A stretch of DNA of 64,000 nt, taken from Tetragonia tetragonoides. Taxonomy: Eukaryota; Streptophyta; Magnoliopsida; Caryophyllales; Aizoaceae. The stretch covers positions 4,991,501-5,055,500 of the forward strand of contig CM076153.1 of the NCBI GenBank assembly GCA_038025085.1, given 5' to 3'. Numbering within the stretch: position 1 is the first letter of the stretch; every line of letters starts with the position of its first letter. A program made the position numbers and the translations under genes. Positions 61,001 through 64,000 of this stretch are shown piece after piece. Below the pieces are notes generated by a model. The model ran no database searches. It saw nothing but the letters and a program-made list of their open reading frames with translations, and was not told where the DNA came from.

Positions 61001-63600
61001 ATATCCACCTTCGTTCTGCCCCCGAGAGCCAAAAAAACGTGGATTATAGCCTACGTTTTCGGCCTCTCGGGGCCCGGGTGTCATTTTTACCTAAACTTTG
61101 TCGGGGCGTCTATCATGACCTTAGAGGACTCAGAATGCCTCGGGAGGATCATCCGGATCACAGAACTTCGACATCACCCATGCCTTCGATGTTTGGGCTC
61201 TTATACCACTGTCCCAGAAAATGCTCTTCCAAGCCTTTCAGGGACAGGATAATTGATCCCGAGGGCCTCCCATGTCCCCTAGGGTTGTCCCTTGTGATGT
61301 GGTGCGAAAATATCTACCTTCTTTTCCGGGGCCCCCTGAGAGGAAAAAAAAGGTCGATATATAGCCTACGTTTTCGGCTTCTCGAACCCCGGATGTCATT
61401 TTTGCCCAAACTTCTCCGGGGCGTCTATCATGACCTTAGAAGACTCTCAGTGCCCCGGGAGGGAACTCGAATCAACGAATTTCGACATCACTCGTGCCTT
61501 CGACGTCTATCCGGATAAGCAACCCCGGAGGTATCCCATGTCCCCTAGGGGGCCCCTTACGATGTGGTGCGAAATTATTCACATTCGTTCCAGGGCCTCG
61601 AAGAGCCCAAAAAATGTGGATTATAGCATACGTTTTCGGCTTCTCGAGACAGGGTGTCATTTTTGCCCAAACTTCTCCGAAGCGTCTATCATGACCTCAG
61701 AGGACTCTCAGTGCCCCGAGAGGGTCATCCGAATCACCGAACTTCGATATCACCCATGCCTTCGGTGTTCGGGCTCTTATACCACTGTCCGGTAAAACGC
61801 TCTTCCAACCCTATCAGGGATCGGATAAGCGACCCCAGAGGCCTCCCATGTCCCCTAGGGGTGTGCCTTGCGATGTGGTGCAAAAATATCCACCTTCGTA
61901 CCGGGGCCCCGTGAGAGCCAAAAAAACGTGGATTATATAGCCTACGTTTTCGGCTTCTCAAGGCCCGGGTGTCATTTTTGCCCAAACTTCTCCGGGGCGA
62001 CTATCATGATCTTAGAGGACTCTCAGTGCCCCGGGAGGGTCATCCGGATCACCGAAGTAAACTTCGGAATCACCCATGCGGCTATGCCTTCGGTGTTCGG
62101 GGTCTAATACCAGTGTCCCGTAAAACGTTCTTCCAAGGCTATCAGGGATCAAATAAGCGACCCCGGAGGCCTCCCATGTTCCCTAGGGGTGTCCCTTACG
62201 ATGTGGTGCGAAAATATCCACCTACGTTCTGGCCCCCGAGAGGCAAAAAAACGTGGATTACGTTTTCGGCTTCTCGGGGCCCGTGTGTAATTTTTACCCA
62301 AACTTCTCCGGGGCGACTATCATGACCTTAGAGGACTCTCAGTGCCCCGAGAGGGTCATCCGGATCACCGAACTTCGATATCACCCATGCCTTTGGTGTT
62401 CGGGCTCTTACACAAGTGTCCCGTAAAACGCCCTTCCAAGCCTATCAGGGACAGGATAAGCGACCCCGGGGGCCTCCCATGTCCCCTAGGGGTGTCCCTT
62501 GCGATGTGGTGCAAAAATATCCAGCTTCGTTTAGGCCCCAAGAGAGCCAAAAAAACGTGGATATTAGCCTAGGTTTTCGACTTCTCGGGGCCAGGATGTC
62601 ATTTTTCCCCAAATTTTGCTGGGGCCTCTATCATGACCTTAGAGGATTCTCAGTGCCCCGGGAGGGTCATCCGGATCACCGAACTTCGATATCAACCATG
62701 CCTTCGGGGTTCGGGCTCTTACACTAGTGTCCCGTAAAACGCCTTCCAAGCCCATGGATAAGTGACCCCAGGGGCCTCCCATGTCCCCTAGGGGTGTCCC
62801 TTGCGATCTGGTGCGAAAATATCCACATTCGTTTCGGCGTCCCCCGAGAGCCAAAAAAACGTGGATTTTAGCATACGTTTCCGGCTTCTCGGGGCTCAGA
62901 TCTCATTTTTGCCCAAACTTCTCCGGGGCGTCGATCATGACCTCAGAGGACTCTCAGTGCCCCGGGAGGGTCATCCGGATCACCGAACTTCAATATCACC
63001 CATGCCTTCGGTGTTCGGGCTCTTACACCAGTGTCCCGTAAAACGCCCTTCCAAGCCTATCAGAGACAGGTTAAGCGACCCCGAGGGCCTCCTATGTCCC
63101 CTAGGGGTGTCCCATGCGATGCGGTGCGAAAATATCCACCTTCGTTCCGTGGCGCACTGGGAGCCAAAAAATGTGGATTATAGCCTACGTTTTCGCCTTC
63201 CTGGGCCCGGGTGTCATTTTTGCCCAAACTTCTCCGGGGGGTCTATCATGACTTAGAGGACCGTCGGTGCCCTAGGAGGGTCATCAGGATCCCCAAACTT
63301 CGATATCACCCATGCCTTTGGTGTAAAAATGCCCTTACAACTAGTAGGGGTGGCAATGGGTCGGGAGGGACCCGATAACAGACCCCGGGGGCCTCCCATG
63401 TTTCCTAGGGGTGTCCCTAGCGAAGTGGTGCGAAAATATCCACCTTTGTTCCGGGGCCTCCAGGAAGCCCAAATAGCGTGGATTATGCCTTTGATTTTCG
63501 GCTTCTCGGGCCCGGTTCTCGTTTTATCCCGAACTTCTCTGGGTTTCTATCGTCAGCCTACAGGACCTATGGTGCCCCGGAACGGTCATCCGGGTCCTCT
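58034..63600 (+). repeat. Satellite block B3, about 18 monomers
   Basis: Longest uninterrupted run of subfamily B. Monomer types repeat every three units: CTCGTAAAAC after TGT occurs at 59,361 and 60,290, and CCTCTAAACC at 59,681 and 60,610, both 929 bp apart. Some monomers carry an extra GCGGCCATG/GCGGCTATG insert (59,943; 60,866; about 62,078). Near 63,341 a short AGTAGGGGTGGCAATGGG fragment breaks a monomer. The block fades into a minisatellite at about 63,600. Confidence 0.92.
59361..61218 (+). repeat. Two consecutive copies of a 929-bp trimeric higher-order repeat
   Basis: Variants private to one monomer in three recur in the same order in both copies: TGTCTCGTAAAAC with CAGCATAAG; then CCTCTAAACCTATC, where the usual monomer has CTTCCAAGCC; then the GCGG(C/T)(C/T)ATG insert with TGTTCG(G/A)GGTCTTA. 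Two markers give exactly 929 bp and the third gives 923 because of small deletions in copy 2. Confidence 0.75.
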
Positions 63601-63960
63601 GGTGCGCTATTGCTGCAGCACCGTCTTGTCCCATGGCGCCGCGACAAGGGTGCAACGCCATACGTCATGGGTGTTGTGTCATGGGACAAGGGTCATGCAG
63701 CGTCATGGGACAAGGGTGCTGCAGCGCCATGGGTCATTGTGCTGCGACAAGGGTGCTGCGACAAGGGTGCAGCGCCATGCGTCATGGGTGCTGTGTCATG
63801 GGACAAGGGTGCTACAACGCATGGGACAAGGTGCTGCGACTAGGGTGCAGCGCCATGAGTCATGGATGGTTGCTAAGCGTCATGGGTGCTGTGTAATGGG
63901 ACAAGGGGCCAGCGTCATGGGTGCTGCGTCATGGCCTCTGGGACACGGGCGCTGGGCCAT
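63600..63960 (+). repeat. GC-rich minisatellite of GTCATGGGACAAGGGTGCTG-like units
   Basis: Irregular tandem repeats built from GTCATGGG, ACAAGGGTGCTGC and GCAGCGCCAT modules, about 20-60 bp per unit, unlike the satellite before it. It gives frames rich in Gly, Cys, Met and His in all phases and is not coding. It ends about 40 bases before the window edge. Confidence 0.75.
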
Positions 63961-64000
63961 GGGACTTGTTCTTGATACTTGAGACTTTTTCATACTTAGC

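Noticed and set aside
37404..63980. Dozens of open reading frames of 60-217 codons in the satellite region, many sharing Arg/Ser/Pro-rich peptides
   Set aside because: They are readings of the same monomer in several phases and on both strands, have no consistent start or conserved protein domain, and follow the repeat period.

Overview
The window is plant nuclear DNA: intron-rich genes with GT-AG borders, T-rich introns, Pol III-type SINEs, MITEs, a MULE and satellite DNA. The SINE inside the ARC5-like gene ends in a TTG-repeat tail and resembles Au/AmaSINE-type elements known from Amaranthaceae and relatives. That makes a Caryophyllales species (beet, spinach or quinoa group) my best guess; this is an inference and I ran no search.

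The left part (1-23 kb) is gene-bearing. In order it holds a proton pump-interactor 1 (PPI1) gene (+), a plastid YlmH/PSII-type S4 RNA-binding protein gene (+), a two-exon germin-like protein gene (-), and a DRP5B/ARC5 chloroplast-division dynamin gene (+). I rebuilt all four exon by exon and the joined reading frames close. In ARC5 the frame closes only if a 264-bp SINE plus one copy of its 16-bp target-site duplication is left out, so the allele shown should make a truncated protein. Several hAT-like MITEs with 8-bp target duplications lie between and inside these genes.

The stretch from 23 to 37 kb has no ordinary host genes. Its main content is a 6.28-kb Mutator-like element (28,644-34,919) with about 62-bp terminal inverted repeats and a 9-bp duplication (A9), inserted in the poly-A tail of a tRNA-derived SINE. 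It carries two convergent genes: a plant mobile domain (PMD) gene and a MULE transposase fused to an OTU cysteine-protease domain. Both carry premature stops. Each gene has a short first exon followed by an intron holding CCATGG-centred palindromes at an exact 33-bp period, one array near each end of the element.

From 37 to 64 kb the window is dominated by a roughly 313-bp satellite, about 48 monomers, all in one orientation, in two subfamilies. Subfamily A lies at 37.4-41.8 kb and subfamily B at 49.5-63.6 kb. Both show a trimeric higher-order period of about 0.93-0.95 kb. Between them is a unique island with an intact, intronless VQ-motif gene (VQ4/MVQ1-like) and the last two exons of an enolase-phosphatase E1 (DEP1-type) gene whose 5' part is not seen. 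The subfamily B array is broken by a Harbinger-like MITE and by a hAT-like MITE that itself holds a probable solo LTR. A GC-rich minisatellite closes the window.
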